Origin: Tautonia sp040717455
Lineage (GTDB): Bacteria; Planctomycetota; Planctomycetia; Isosphaerales; Isosphaeraceae
NCBI RefSeq assembly: GCF_040717455.1
Contig: NZ_JBFEFH010000029.1
Coordinates: 16,261-80,260 of the forward strand
DNA length: 64,000 bases
Direction of reading: 5' to 3'
The notes below the pieces were generated by a model, which saw only the letters and a list, made by a program, of their open reading frames with translations, was not told the DNA's origin and made no database searches. The position numbers and the translations under genes are program-made. Below, piece by piece: positions 26,183 to 34,855 of this stretch. The stretch's first letter is position 1; each line of letters opens with the position of its first letter.

Positions 26183-27490
26183 TCAGTCGGCTCGGGCCGT
26201 CTGCGGGGTCTCCGCGGGGACGTCGGGATGTGCCCGAGTCTTGCCGATGGCCGCCAGGTGGGGCCCCTTCGAGGCGCGGCCGGCGCGGATGCCGGCGATC
26301 AGCTCGAAGTAGCGGTCGAGGTGGGCGGCCTCCGACCACTCGTTGATCCGCCTCGAGAAGCCGGCGTGCGAGAGCTCCTCGCGCAGCTCGTCGTCGTGGA
26401 CGAGCCGGCGGATCGACCAGAGCAGCTCGGCATCGTTCCGGTAGCCGAGCCCGCCGCCGCTGCCGACGCCGTTCTCGTACAGGGCACCGCCCTCGACGTC
26501 GACGATCACCGGCGTCCGGACCGAGAAGGCCTCCAGCACCACATAGCCGAACGTCTCGGGGAAGAGGGACGGCACCACCACCGCCCTCGCCCCGTGGAAG
26601 AGCCGGGCCAGCCCCTCGCGGCCCAGCAGCCCCTCGAACTTCACGTTCGGCAGGCCCTTCGCCAGGCTTCGCAGGCGCGATTCATACGGCCCGGTCCCGG
26701 CGATCCGCAGGTCGACCTCGGGCAGGTAACGCATCAGCGGGATCAGGCGCTGGAACCCCTTCATGCGGACCAGGCGCCCGGCCGCCGCCACGTAGGGCCG
26801 CTCGGTCGGGACCGGTTCCTCGTCCTCGATCCCGCCCGACCAGTCATCGGGCAGGAAGTAGGGGAGGTGGACCAGGGGGGCGCCGATCCCCCGGGCGCGG
26901 TGCTCCTCAAGGGCGTGTCGGCTGGGGAAGACCAGGGCATCGAGCTGCCGGAGCGACCGGTCGATCAGGCCGGTCGAGCGCCACGCCTGGGGCGGCCGCT
27001 TGCCGGCGAGGCTGCATTTGACGCACTCCTGCTTCTCGCAGCGCCGCCGGTCGTACTTCCAGAGCAGGTGCATCGGGCAGATGAGCCAGTGCTCATGCGC
27101 CGTCATGATCCGGACGGCATGCGATCCCATCTCCAGCACCGCCGGCCCGCCGACGAGCGAGATGTTGTGGAAGTGGACGACGTCCGTCTTCACGTCGTCC
27201 AGCAGGGCCTTCAGGGCCTCGGCCTTGAAATAAGGGCGGCCGGTGACCTGGGTGGCGATGGGAGAGAGGATGCCCGCCTTGCTCTTGAGCGGGTGGACCG
27301 TGACCCCCGGCGGCGGCTCGAACGGGCGGAGCGGGTGCTTCCCCCGGACCGACTCGAACGCGTCGACGCAGTGGGCGACGTGGACCTCGTGCCCCCTCCT
27401 GGCCAGCGCACCGGCCAGGCGCTCGACGTACGCCGCGTCGCCGCCGAAGCTCTGCGCGCCGAAGAAGGTGGTGACCATGCAGATCCTCAT
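26183..27490 (-). CDS. GT4-type glycosyltransferase
   Basis: A 435-residue GT-B fold enzyme. The N-terminal domain starts MRICMVTTFFGAQSFGGDAAYVERLAGALARRGHEV, the acceptor-side Rossmann fold of group 1 transferases. The C-terminal domain has GRLVRMKGFQRLIPLMRYLP and the donor-binding SLFPETFGYVVLEAFSVRTP. An inserted Cys cluster (CPMHLLWKYDRRRCEKQECV and C after it, about 145-170) is known in some envelope glycosyltransferases and may bind metal. Likely role is in cell-envelope or exopolysaccharide synthesis. GGGAGGACGCCG precedes the ATG at 27490. Sugar specificity unknown. Confidence 0.88.
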   Translation of the reverse strand: MRICMVTTFFGAQSFGGDAAYVERLAGALARRGHEVHVAHCVDAFESVRGKHPLRPFEPPPGVTVHPLKSKAGILSPIATQVTGRPYFKAEALKALLDDVKTDVVHFHNISLVGGPAVLEMGSHAVRIMTAHEHWLICPMHLLWKYDRRRCEKQECVKCSLAGKRPPQAWRSTGLIDRSLRQLDALVFPSRHALEEHRARGIGAPLVHLPYFLPDDWSGGIEDEEPVPTERPYVAAAGRLVRMKGFQRLIPLMRYLPEVDLRIAGTGPYESRLRSLAKGLPNVKFEGLLGREGLARLFHGARAVVVPSLFPETFGYVVLEAFSVRTPVIVDVEGGALYENGVGSGGGLGYRNDAELLWSIRRLVHDDELREELSHAGFSRRINEWSEAAHLDRYFELIAGIRAGRASKGPHLAAIGKTRAHPDVPAETPQTARAD

Positions 27491-27575
27491 CGGCGTCCTC
27501 CCTGTCACCGGTGCGTGCCCAGGCCCTCCCTGGCCCGAATCGAACCGTTCGTGTACCACGAATCGCCCGATCGGG

Positions 27576-28343
27576 CTACCCCGATTCGCTCGCCGATCGC
27601 CGCGGGCCGATCGCCCGCCGCAGCGCCCCGACGTCGGCCTCGGTCGTCCCGCAGCAGCCGCCGAAATACCGCACGCCGCGATCGAGCAGGCGAGGGACCT
27701 CGGCCTCCCAAGCCCCCCCCGACGGCCGCAGCACCAGCGGCACGTCCACCGGCCGTCGCAAACGACCGGGCAAGGTCACGGCCCGATCGGGCGGGATGCA
27801 GTTCCAGCCGATCGCCCGAAGCCCGACCTCGTCCGGGTCGAAGTCGAGTCCCGGCAGCGGGTCGTCATCGGCGACCAGGGCGAAGGTGACGATCATCGGC
27901 AGGCCGACGGCCGCGTGAAGCCGCCGCAGGCGGCCGCCGATCGGCTCGGCCGTCGCGTTCGTCTCCAGCAACAGGGCATCGACCCCTTCGTCGGCGAGCG
28001 CCCGGGCCTGTTCGAGTTCGTCCTCGGTGCCGGGGGCGGTCGGGCCGATGCAGCCGAGGACGATTCGATCCGGCCCGGCCAGTGTTCGGGCGATCGAAGC
28101 CGCCTGGCGGTTGATCGCCACCACGTCGCCGGCCCGGCCGTAGCGGGCCAGCCACTTGCGGTTCGCGCCGAAGGTGTTGGTGGTGATCGCGTCGGCCCCG
28201 GCGTCGAGGTCGAGGCGGTGGATCTCGGCGACGGCCTCGGGCCGATCGAGGTTCCAGAGGCTCGGGTCGTCCCGGGTCAGGTCGAGCCCTCGGGCGATCA
28301 GGCGGGTGCCCATCGCGGCATCGAGCACGAGCGGTCGCATCAT
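27576..28343 (-). CDS. Homocysteine S-methyltransferase-family protein
   Basis: A 255-residue single-domain protein. It starts MMRPLVLDAAMGTRLIARGL, has DADAITTNTFGAN-like sequence (AGADAITTNTFGANRKWL), and carries the three zinc-binding cysteines in GWNC and GGCCGTTEADV. Such enzymes move a methyl group from S-methylmethionine, betaine or a corrinoid to homocysteine. There is no cobalamin-binding domain, so it is not a full MetH. It lies 8 bases downstream of the site-2 protease gene in the same orientation, so they are probably co-transcribed, though no functional link is obvious. Methyl donor unknown. Confidence 0.87.
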   Translation of the reverse strand: MMRPLVLDAAMGTRLIARGLDLTRDDPSLWNLDRPEAVAEIHRLDLDAGADAITTNTFGANRKWLARYGRAGDVVAINRQAASIARTLAGPDRIVLGCIGPTAPGTEDELEQARALADEGVDALLLETNATAEPIGGRLRRLHAAVGLPMIVTFALVADDDPLPGLDFDPDEVGLRAIGWNCIPPDRAVTLPGRLRRPVDVPLVLRPSGGAWEAEVPRLLDRGVRYFGGCCGTTEADVGALRRAIGPRRSASESG

Positions 28344-28350
28344 CGCCGGA

Positions 28351-29430
28351 TCAGCCCCTCGACCGGGGCCGCTTGCGGTATTTCGTGCTGACGCGGGTGA
28401 GGAAGCGCTGTTCCTCGGGGGTCAGGGCGTCGCGCCCCTGGTCGTGGATCTTGGCCAGGATCTCGTCCATCCGGCGCTCCTCGGCGGCCTCCTTGATCGC
28501 CTGCCGATGCCGGCGCGCCTCGGAGCGCCGCCGTCGCCAGCGGACCAGGGCGTTCTCGCGGTACGGGCGGACCTTCGGCCCGCTGCCTTCGAGGCTCGTG
28601 TAGCCTTCCGAGAAGTCGTAGCCGAACAGGTTGTCCTCGTAATAGCCGCCGTCCTCGAGCATCCGCATCTCGTAGCGGACCATCAGCTCGATGAGGATGG
28701 CCAGGCCGATCAGCTCGACCCCCCCCGCGCTGCCGGAGTAAAAGAGCAGGCGGATCACCCCGATGATCGCCAGCAAGACGGCGAACGACCGGGCCATCCA
28801 CGGGGCGATCAGGCCGTCTCGCGTCGCCGTCAGCGACGGCCCGGCCAGGTACGCCCGCAAGACCCGCCCGCCGTCGAGCGGCAGGGCCGGGATCACGTTG
28901 GCCAGGAACAGGACCCAGTTGAGGTACGCGAACCAGCCGACCAGCCAGATGGCCCCCAGCGCCTCGGCCGGCTCGCCGCCGATCGTCGGCGCCCCGCTGC
29001 CCGACCCGCCCGATCCGAACGGGTTGAGGGTCATCCGGGCGTCGGCGAAGAGCAGGCCGACGCCCAGGATCGCCGCCACGCTCAGGCTGGTGAGCGGCCC
29101 GGCCAGGGCCACGGCCATCGACTCCCGGGCCCGGGCGATCGAGACCGGCTGCGGCCCCTGGAAGTTGCCGAGCGGCCAGAGCCGCACCTCGTCCGGCTCC
29201 AGGTCGAGCCGATAGCTGGCCGCGATGTGCCCCAGCTCGTGCACGCCGAGCGCCAACGCCAGCAGGCCGAGCCAGGCGAGCGTCTCCAGCAAATCGACCT
29301 CGTCCTCGCTGTCGAGCAGGCTGGCGCCCAGCAGCTTCACGACGACGAAGACGATCAAGAGGAAATGCAACCTGACCGGGACGCCCGCCCATCGGCCCAG
29401 GTTGATCGACCAGGAGAACGGATCGGACAT
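28351..29430 (-). CDS. Site-2-type intramembrane metalloprotease (M50 family)
   Basis: A 359-residue protein with five or six hydrophobic segments. The zinc motif HELGH is at about residue 65 (ALGVHELGHIAASYR) and the third ligand is in NVIPALPLDGGRVLRAYLAG (about 190). This is the SREBP site-2 protease arrangement. Such proteases cut transmembrane signals, for example anti-sigma factors. The C-terminal 90 residues are soluble and strongly basic (RENALVRWRRRRSEARRHR), an extension beyond the core family. The homocysteine methyltransferase-like gene follows at once. The 352-base region upstream to 29782 separates it from a divergent gene. Confidence 0.9.
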   Translation of the reverse strand: MSDPFSWSINLGRWAGVPVRLHFLLIVFVVVKLLGASLLDSEDEVDLLETLAWLGLLALALGVHELGHIAASYRLDLEPDEVRLWPLGNFQGPQPVSIARARESMAVALAGPLTSLSVAAILGVGLLFADARMTLNPFGSGGSGSGAPTIGGEPAEALGAIWLVGWFAYLNWVLFLANVIPALPLDGGRVLRAYLAGPSLTATRDGLIAPWMARSFAVLLAIIGVIRLLFYSGSAGGVELIGLAILIELMVRYEMRMLEDGGYYEDNLFGYDFSEGYTSLEGSGPKVRPYRENALVRWRRRRSEARRHRQAIKEAAEERRMDEILAKIHDQGRDALTPEEQRFLTRVSTKYRKRPRSRG

Positions 29431-29597
29431 GGCGGTCCACTCGCGGGGGGAACCGGGCGGGATTTGCTCGAATCGGGATGCTCGCCACTGTCGCTTTTTG
29501 CGCACGATCCAGTCTAGCAACTCTCCCCCCGGCCTCGCAACGAGGCCCCCCGTTGCAGGTGGCACGATCGCGACGTCCGACGGGCGACCGTGCTTTT

Positions 29598-29627
29598 GTA
29601 GGATGCCGTCGAGTCTTCGAGGACGCA
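29598..29627. repeat. Short repeat fragment shared with the 31.9-32.1 kb element
   Basis: GATGCCGTCGAGTCTTCGAG followed by GACGCAC matches GGTGCCGTCGCGTCCTCGAA followed by GACGCAC at 32098-32124 with four differences. It is preceded by an imperfect hairpin, GCACGATCGC/GCGACCGTGC, and a TTTT. This suggests a partial copy of the same repeat family in the gap 29431-29782. I see nothing else in that gap. Confidence 0.5.
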
Positions 29628-29782
29628 CGAATCCGCCTCTCCCGGGATCTCCGCCCCCGGGCTCGCTAGAATGGGGAGCACGACCGGCCCCGATCCTCCG
29701 GGCAGGCGGGGGGAGCGGCCCGCCCGATCCTGGTCGACCCGGCCTCGGCCCGACCCATGCTCCATGTCCGGAGACGGCCCCC

Positions 29783-30907
29783 ATGATCGCCTCGCTGTTC
29801 CTCCTCCTCGCGCTCGCGATGCCGGCGGCCGTCGCGTCCGGGCCGACCGACGACCCGATCGACGACGACCTCCGCCTCAATCAGATCCAGGTCGTCGGCA
29901 CGCACAACTCGTATCACCTCGCCCCCAGCCCCGGGGTGATGGGCATGGTCGCCGCCCTCAGCCCCCGGCAGGCCGAGGCGATCGACTACTCCCACCGCCC
30001 CCTGGCCGAGCAGTTCGGCAGGCTCCAGATCCGTCAGATCGAGCTGGACATCTTCGCCGACCCCGACGGCGGCCTCTTTTCCCGGCCGATGGCCCGCGCC
30101 GCCCTCATCGGGCGCGGCGAGGACCCCGGCCCCGACCCGAACCGCGGAGGCGTGCTCGACCCGCCCGGCCCGAAGGTCCTCCACGTGCAGGACATCGACT
30201 ACCTGAGCACCGCCCCGACCCTCGCCGACGCCCTCGCCCAGGTCCGCGACTGGTCGAAGGCCCACCCCGAGCACCTGCCCATCCTCATCCTTCTTGAGCT
30301 GAAAGATCAGGCCGTGCCGGGGCTCTCCCGACCGGCCCCGATCGACGCCGAGGCCCTCGACACGATCGAGCAGGCCCTCCGCTCCGCCTTCGAGCCGGGT
30401 CATGTGCTCACGCCCGACGACGTCCGCGGGGACTTCGACACCCTCCCCGAAGCCCTCCGGGCCCGCGGCTGGCCCCGCCTGGCCGAGGCTCGCGGCCGGG
30501 TCCTCCTCGCGCTCGACAATACCGACCGGATCCGGGACCTCTACCTCGATGGGCACGCGAACCTCGCCGGGCGCGTCATGTTCGCCGACGCCGGGAGCAC
30601 CGATCACCCCGCCGCCGCCTGGTTCAAGCGGAACGACCCGATCGGCCAGTTCGACGAGATCCAGACACTCGTCCGCGCCGGTTTCCTCGTCCGGACCCGG
30701 GCCGACGCCGACACCCGTCAGGCCCGGTCGGGCGACACGACCCGACGCGACCGGGCCTTCGCCAGCGGGGCCCAGTTCATCAGCACCGACTACCCCGAGC
30801 CCGACCCCCGGTTCACCGAGTACCGCGTCTCCTTGCCCGGCCTCGCCGAGGCGATTCGCAACCCGATTGCCGTCGGGAATGACGCGACGGGATCGCGTGA
30901 CCCGTGA
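29783..30907 (+). CDS. Secreted PI-PLC-like phosphodiesterase (calcium-dependent type)
   Basis: A 374-residue protein with a signal peptide (MIASLFLLLALAMPAAVASG). The TIM-barrel phosphodiesterase motifs are seen as QVVGTHNSYHLAP, QIELDIFADPDGGLF and LHVQDIDYLS, followed by LPILILLELKDQ and AQFISTDYPEPDP. His in GTHNSYH and in VLHVQD are the expected catalytic pair. It probably cleaves a phosphodiester in an exported or environmental lipid. Ca-dependent bacterial homologues exist (PF16670 type), but the substrate here is not known. It starts a plus-strand run towards NAD kinase, 96 bases away. Confidence 0.85.
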   Translation: MIASLFLLLALAMPAAVASGPTDDPIDDDLRLNQIQVVGTHNSYHLAPSPGVMGMVAALSPRQAEAIDYSHRPLAEQFGRLQIRQIELDIFADPDGGLFSRPMARAALIGRGEDPGPDPNRGGVLDPPGPKVLHVQDIDYLSTAPTLADALAQVRDWSKAHPEHLPILILLELKDQAVPGLSRPAPIDAEALDTIEQALRSAFEPGHVLTPDDVRGDFDTLPEALRARGWPRLAEARGRVLLALDNTDRIRDLYLDGHANLAGRVMFADAGSTDHPAAAWFKRNDPIGQFDEIQTLVRAGFLVRTRADADTRQARSGDTTRRDRAFASGAQFISTDYPEPDPRFTEYRVSLPGLAEAIRNPIAVGNDATGSRDP

Positions 30908-31003
30908 TCCGTGACCCGTGAGCCGGTCGCGTCCCCGCCCCGTCGCGCATCGCACGACGCCGCTGCGTCCTCCCCCCCTGGTGCCCTCGATTCGGAGCCG
31001 TTC

Positions 31004-31903
31004 ATGTCCGAGCCCAGCAGCTCGCCCGCCGGACCGTTGCGGATCGCCGTGCTCGGCAACGGCACGAAGCCCGACGTGATCTCCACCTCGGGCGGCCTGG
31101 CCGCCGAGATCCAGGGCCAGCCGGGCCTGGAGCTGGCCGTCGTCGACCTGGGGAGCGATTCCGACCTGTCCGGGCTGGAGGCCGACATCGCGCTCGTCCT
31201 CGGCGGCGACGGCACGGTCCTGCACACGGCCCGGCGGATGGGAGACCAGCCGATCCCGGTCCTCGGCGTCAATCTCGGCCGGCTCGGCTTCCTGGCCGAC
31301 CTGACCCCGACCGGGCTCCGCGACCGCCTGGCCGATCTGGCCGCCCGGCGCTTCACGGTCGAGAACCTGATGACGCTCGACTGCACCATCCGCCGCACCG
31401 ACGGCCAGACCCTCGTCTACCGGGGGCTGAACGACGTCGTCCTGCGGGCCGCGCCGCCGTTCCACCTGATCGAGCTGGGCCTCCGGATCGACGGCGAGAG
31501 CGTCATCAGCTACCGGGGCGACGGCCTGATCCTGGCCACCCCGGTCGGATCGACCGGCCACAGCCTCTCGGCCGGCGGCCCGATCCTGCCGCCGAATGCC
31601 CAGATGTTCGTGATTACACCGATCTGCGCCCACACGCTCACCCAGCGCCCCCTGGTCGATGCCTCGCACAAGTGGTACGAGGTCATCCCGAGCCTGACCG
31701 AGGGCCAGGCCGTCACCGCCGTCATCGACGGCCAGATGCAGGAGCCGCTCGCCCCCGGCGACCGCCTCGCCGTCCGTCGCGGCGAGACGCCGTTCCCGAT
31801 GGTCCGCCTCTCCGGCCATCTCTTCTACCGGACCCTCCGCGACAAGCTCGGCTGGGGGACCGACCCCGCCCTCGATCGCCGCTCCGGCTCCGGGGGCCCC
31901 TGA
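31004..31903 (+). CDS. nadK: NAD kinase
   Basis: A 299-residue protein. The diagnostic LVLGGDGTVLHTARRM (GGDG motif, about 66), GVNLGRLGFLADLTP and TPVGSTGHSLSAGGPILPP motifs are all present. It phosphorylates NAD to NADP in the cytoplasm. The start at 31004 (MSEPSSSPAGPLRIAVLGNG) is the nearest ATG to the conserved first strand; longer in-frame forms are low-complexity. The last 15 residues (ALDRRSGSGGP) look unconserved. Confidence 0.95.
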   Translation: MSEPSSSPAGPLRIAVLGNGTKPDVISTSGGLAAEIQGQPGLELAVVDLGSDSDLSGLEADIALVLGGDGTVLHTARRMGDQPIPVLGVNLGRLGFLADLTPTGLRDRLADLAARRFTVENLMTLDCTIRRTDGQTLVYRGLNDVVLRAAPPFHLIELGLRIDGESVISYRGDGLILATPVGSTGHSLSAGGPILPPNAQMFVITPICAHTLTQRPLVDASHKWYEVIPSLTEGQAVTAVIDGQMQEPLAPGDRLAVRRGETPFPMVRLSGHLFYRTLRDKLGWGTDPALDRRSGSGGP

Positions 31904-31909
31904 TGGTCT

Positions 31910-32124
31910 CGTCCTCGAAGCCCCGTAGTCCCGCTTCCAGTCTGAATCGGTGGGGTCACGTTTTTCAGTGGGTGCCCCGGGTTCCGCGCAGCGGACCCCG
32001 GGCGGAGCTGCTTCGGCCTGCCGCCCCCGGCCCGGGGTCCGCTGCGCGGAACCCGGGGCACCCGAATCCCACCAATTTCGACTGGAAGCGGTAGTCGGGT
32101 GCCGTCGCGTCCTCGAAGACGCAC
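31910..32124. repeat. Long imperfect inverted-repeat element (MITE-like), full copy
   Basis: The two arms (31910-32003 and 32030-32124) are inverted copies. The inner 33 bp, 31971-32003 against 32030-32062, pair perfectly (core GGTGCCCCGGGTTCCGCGCA). The outer parts are similar but diverged: CGCTTCCAGTCTGAATCGGT against CGCTTCCAGTCGAAATTGGT. A 26-base GC-rich loop separates the arms. No protein is encoded. A second copy lacking the inner palindrome lies at 38308-38400 and an end fragment at 29598. Such an RNA or single strand would fold into a very stable hairpin between nadK and the symporter gene. Confidence 0.75.
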
Positions 32125-32190
32125 CTCCCCCTCGCCCGGCCTTCCTGATCTTGTGGACGCCCATAATCGTTTTGACGTGTGACTCCCCTC

Positions 32191-33165
32191 ATGCGATCTC
32201 TCCTCCTGCTGCTGGCGCTGGTGATCCTCTCGGCCCTGGCCTTCGCCTGGCCGGGGCTGTTCGGATCGGCCGCGTCCGATCCCTTCCTCGCCAGCCGATC
32301 GGGCCTGTGGGCCTTGATCGCCCTGGCGATGTTCGCCATCGGCTGGCGATTGCCGGGCGACGAGGTGGCCCGGGTCGCCCGGCGCTGGCCGAGCGTGCTC
32401 GGCGGCACGGCGATTCAATATGCCAGCATGCCCTTGCTCGCCGTGGCCACGGCGAGCGTCGCCCGGCTCGATGCCGATGCCACGGTCGGCCTGATGCTCG
32501 TCGGCTGCGTGCCGGGGGCGATGGCCTCGAACGTCCTGACCCTGATGGCCCGGGGCAACGTCAGCTACTCCGTCGGCCTGACCACGGCCGCGACCCTGGC
32601 CTCTCCGCTGGTCGTCCCGCTGGCCCTCCGCTGGACGCTCGGCGGCGTCTCGGTCGACTTCCCGGCGGTCGAGGCCATGCGGCAACTGGCGCTCTTCGTG
32701 GTCGTGCCGGTCGGGCTCGGCCACGCGATCGGCCGCCTGCCCCGGCGTCGCCACCGGCTCGACGGGCCGGTCGCCTCGCTGGTGGCGAACCTGGTGATCC
32801 TCTGGATTATTGCCGTCGTCGTCGCCAGCAACCGCGACCGCCTGGCCGGGCCGAGCCTTCAGTTGATCACAGCCCTGCTGGCGGTCAACCTGCTCGGCTA
32901 CCTCGCCGGGGACCTCGGCGGCCGATTGCTCCGGGTCGACCCGCCGATGCGGCGTGCCCTGACCCTCGAAGTCGGCATGCAGAACGCCGGGCTCGGCACC
33001 ACCATGGCCCTGACCCTCTTCCCCGACCGCCCCGCCGCGGCCATCCCGTGTGCGCTCTATACCTTCGGCTGCATGCTCACCGGCACCGCGTTGGCGTCGT
33101 GGTGGTCGATCCGCGCCGACCGATCCCCGGCCGACCCGCGCCCGGAGGATGCCCAGCGGGTATGA
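32191..33165 (+). CDS. Bile acid:sodium symporter family (BASS) transporter
   Basis: A 324-residue protein with about nine or ten hydrophobic segments. Family-typical sequences are GGTAIQYASMPLLAVATAS, VGLMLVGCVPGAMASNVLTL and LTLEVGMQNAGLGTTMAL, the last two containing the discontinuous helix motifs (GCVPGAMASN and ExGMQNAGLG) that bind sodium and substrate. Substrates of bacterial members include organic anions such as pantoate or keto acids, and none can be chosen here. The ATG at 32191 is preferred over a GTG at 32179. No ribosome-binding site stands out. Confidence 0.9.
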   Translation: MRSLLLLLALVILSALAFAWPGLFGSAASDPFLASRSGLWALIALAMFAIGWRLPGDEVARVARRWPSVLGGTAIQYASMPLLAVATASVARLDADATVGLMLVGCVPGAMASNVLTLMARGNVSYSVGLTTAATLASPLVVPLALRWTLGGVSVDFPAVEAMRQLALFVVVPVGLGHAIGRLPRRRHRLDGPVASLVANLVILWIIAVVVASNRDRLAGPSLQLITALLAVNLLGYLAGDLGGRLLRVDPPMRRALTLEVGMQNAGLGTTMALTLFPDRPAAAIPCALYTFGCMLTGTALASWWSIRADRSPADPRPEDAQRV

Positions 33166-33269
33166 TCGTCGCCGACCGGGATCGACGGTGGCGTCGTCGT
33201 CGGCGTCGATCTCGGCCGGTCGGTCCGATCCCCCTCGCAGGGTTGTCCCACGAACCAAAGGACCTTTCC

Positions 33270-33728
33270 ATGATCGCTCGGCTGTTGATCCCCGGCCTGG
33301 TGGCCGTGCTCCTCGCCCCGAGCCTTGCCGGCGCGCAAGATCCGTTCGGGACCTACTCCTACGTCAAGGGCCAGCGCGGCGACCAGCCCGTCGCCGCCGA
33401 CGACCTGAAGGGCAACACCGTCACGATCGAGGAGGGCAAGCTCTCCCTGATCGGCGACGACGGCGCCGTGCAGTTCGAGATCCGCTACGTCATCGACGAC
33501 GAGCCCGAGGAGGGCACCTACCGGGCCACCCTCGAAATCGTCAAGTCCTCGCTCATGGAAGACGCCGTCGGCGTGAAGGCCAAGGCCCTGGCCAGGCACG
33601 ACGGCAACGAACTCACGCTCATCTACGATTTCGGCGGCACCGACTACCCCGAGTCCTTCGAGCCGAAGGCCCCGACCCAGCACCTCTTCGTCCTGAAGAA
33701 GGCCCCCGCCGCCGCCGCCGGCAACTGA
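33270..33728 (+). CDS. Secreted TIGR03067-like protein
   Basis: A 152-residue protein with a signal peptide (IARLLIPGLVAVLLAPSLAG, then AQ). The mature part is beta-rich, with DPFGTYSYVKGQRGDQPVAA, LKGNTVTIEEGKLSLIGDDG and LTLIYDFGGTDYPESFEP. This resembles the planctomycete-expanded TIGR03067 lipocalin-like family, whose function is unknown. AAAGGA lies 7 bases before the ATG at 33270. It ends in an Ala-rich tail (PAAAAGN). Confidence 0.75.
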   Translation: MIARLLIPGLVAVLLAPSLAGAQDPFGTYSYVKGQRGDQPVAADDLKGNTVTIEEGKLSLIGDDGAVQFEIRYVIDDEPEEGTYRATLEIVKSSLMEDAVGVKAKALARHDGNELTLIYDFGGTDYPESFEPKAPTQHLFVLKKAPAAAAGN

Positions 33729-33828
33729 TCGCCCCCGGGCCGACCCGATCGCGCGACCTGCCGGCGTCCGGCCCGACGCCGGCCCTCGGCCCCGTTCGTC
33801 GGAGCGGCACGCCATCCGTCCCGCCCCT

Positions 33829-33878
33829 CGCCCCCGCTCGCGGGGACGAGGGGCGCCGCAGGCCGGGTGGGGGCCTCG
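33829..33878. repeat. CCCTCGCCC-type palindrome
   Basis: CCCCTCGCCCCCGCTCGCGG then GGACGAGGGGCGCC and GGCCGGGTGGGGG is a single copy of the repeat class at 25.8 kb. In the same 445-base gap (33729-34173) a second hairpin, CCCGTGCC (34066) with GGCACGGG (34084-34091), is followed by CTTTGCTGC. It lies about 80 bases upstream of the next gene. Confidence 0.55.
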
Positions 33879-34173
33879 TCAAGCACCCGAAGCCTTGCAC
33901 GCCGGCCGAGGCCGCCGCACCCAACCCGCTCCCCTCGACCGGGGCGACGGGGCCGGGGCCGTCCGGTCGGTCGGTCGGAGGCGCCGGCGGATGCTCACCC
34001 CGGCAGTCCCTCCCGCGAGGTGTCTGGCGTCCCGACGAGTGTGCTCCTCCGGGTCGAGGGCAATCCCCGTGCCGGTACGGCTGGGCACGGGCTTTGCTGC
34101 ATGAGGAAAGGGTCCAGGAGGTATCCTGATGGGCCGATCCGACGGCCCGACCCCAAAGGAGGAGGGCTCAACG

Positions 34174-34794
34174 ATGACTCGGCACCCGTGGACCAGGATC
34201 GGGCTGATGACAACCGCGGCCGTCGCCTTGCTGGCGATCGGCCCGACGACGCTGACGACGACGACGGCCCGAGGGGCCTCCGCCACCTCGGCGGCGGCGA
34301 TCGCCTCGGCGGCGGTCGGCCAGGGAAACGACTTCTGGGAAGACCGCTTCAACGCCATGCAACGCATCTGGGGGACGCCGTATGTGCCCCTCGGCTACTA
34401 CTGGGACCAGGCCCGGGGGCTCCCCCCCCGGCAGGCCCCGGTCGCCCCCGGCCTCTACTCCGATCAGCCCATCTACCCCGCCGGCGGGTTCGGCTACGGC
34501 TCCGGATACGGCCCCGGCCGACACCGCGGCTGGGGACGCGGCTATGCCTACAACCCGGGCCTGAATTTTGATTCGGGCTTCAGCTACCAGACGGCCTATC
34601 CGTATGCCTATGAGGCCTCGTATCCGTACGGGTACTCGTCCAATTACGGGTCGCCCTACTCCTACGGCTACGGGACGCCCTACGGCTACGGCGCCGGCTA
34701 CGGCTCCGGGGTGGGAATCGGGTTCCAGCTCGGCATCGGCTCCCGAGTATTCCCGCGCTACGGCTCGCCCTACGGCGGGTTCTACGGCTGGTAA
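34174..34794 (+). CDS. Secreted Gly/Tyr-rich protein
   Basis: A 206-residue protein with a signal peptide (WTRIGLMTTAAVALLAIGP onward). Residues about 105-200 are dominated by Gly-Tyr-Ser-Pro repeats such as SPYSYGYGTPYGYGAGYGSG, a low-complexity composition typical of surface or structural proteins. The ribosome-binding site AAAGGAGG lies 11 bases before the ATG at 34174 and decides this start. The only folded-looking part is DDFWEDRFNAMQRIWG-like sequence (NDFWEDRFNAMQRIWGTPYV). No function can be assigned. Confidence 0.75.
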   Translation: MTRHPWTRIGLMTTAAVALLAIGPTTLTTTTARGASATSAAAIASAAVGQGNDFWEDRFNAMQRIWGTPYVPLGYYWDQARGLPPRQAPVAPGLYSDQPIYPAGGFGYGSGYGPGRHRGWGRGYAYNPGLNFDSGFSYQTAYPYAYEASYPYGYSSNYGSPYSYGYGTPYGYGAGYGSGVGIGFQLGIGSRVFPRYGSPYGGFYGW

Positions 34795-34855
34795 AGGGGG
34801 GCGGGGGCCGTCGAACCGCGGCCCCGCCGGCCCGGCCTCGGATGAGACAACCCCT

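Noticed and set aside
29666..32164. Minus-strand open frame of 832 codons across the PI-PLC-like and nadK genes
   Set aside because: It covers two recognisable plus-strand genes and an inverted repeat, and shows no domain.
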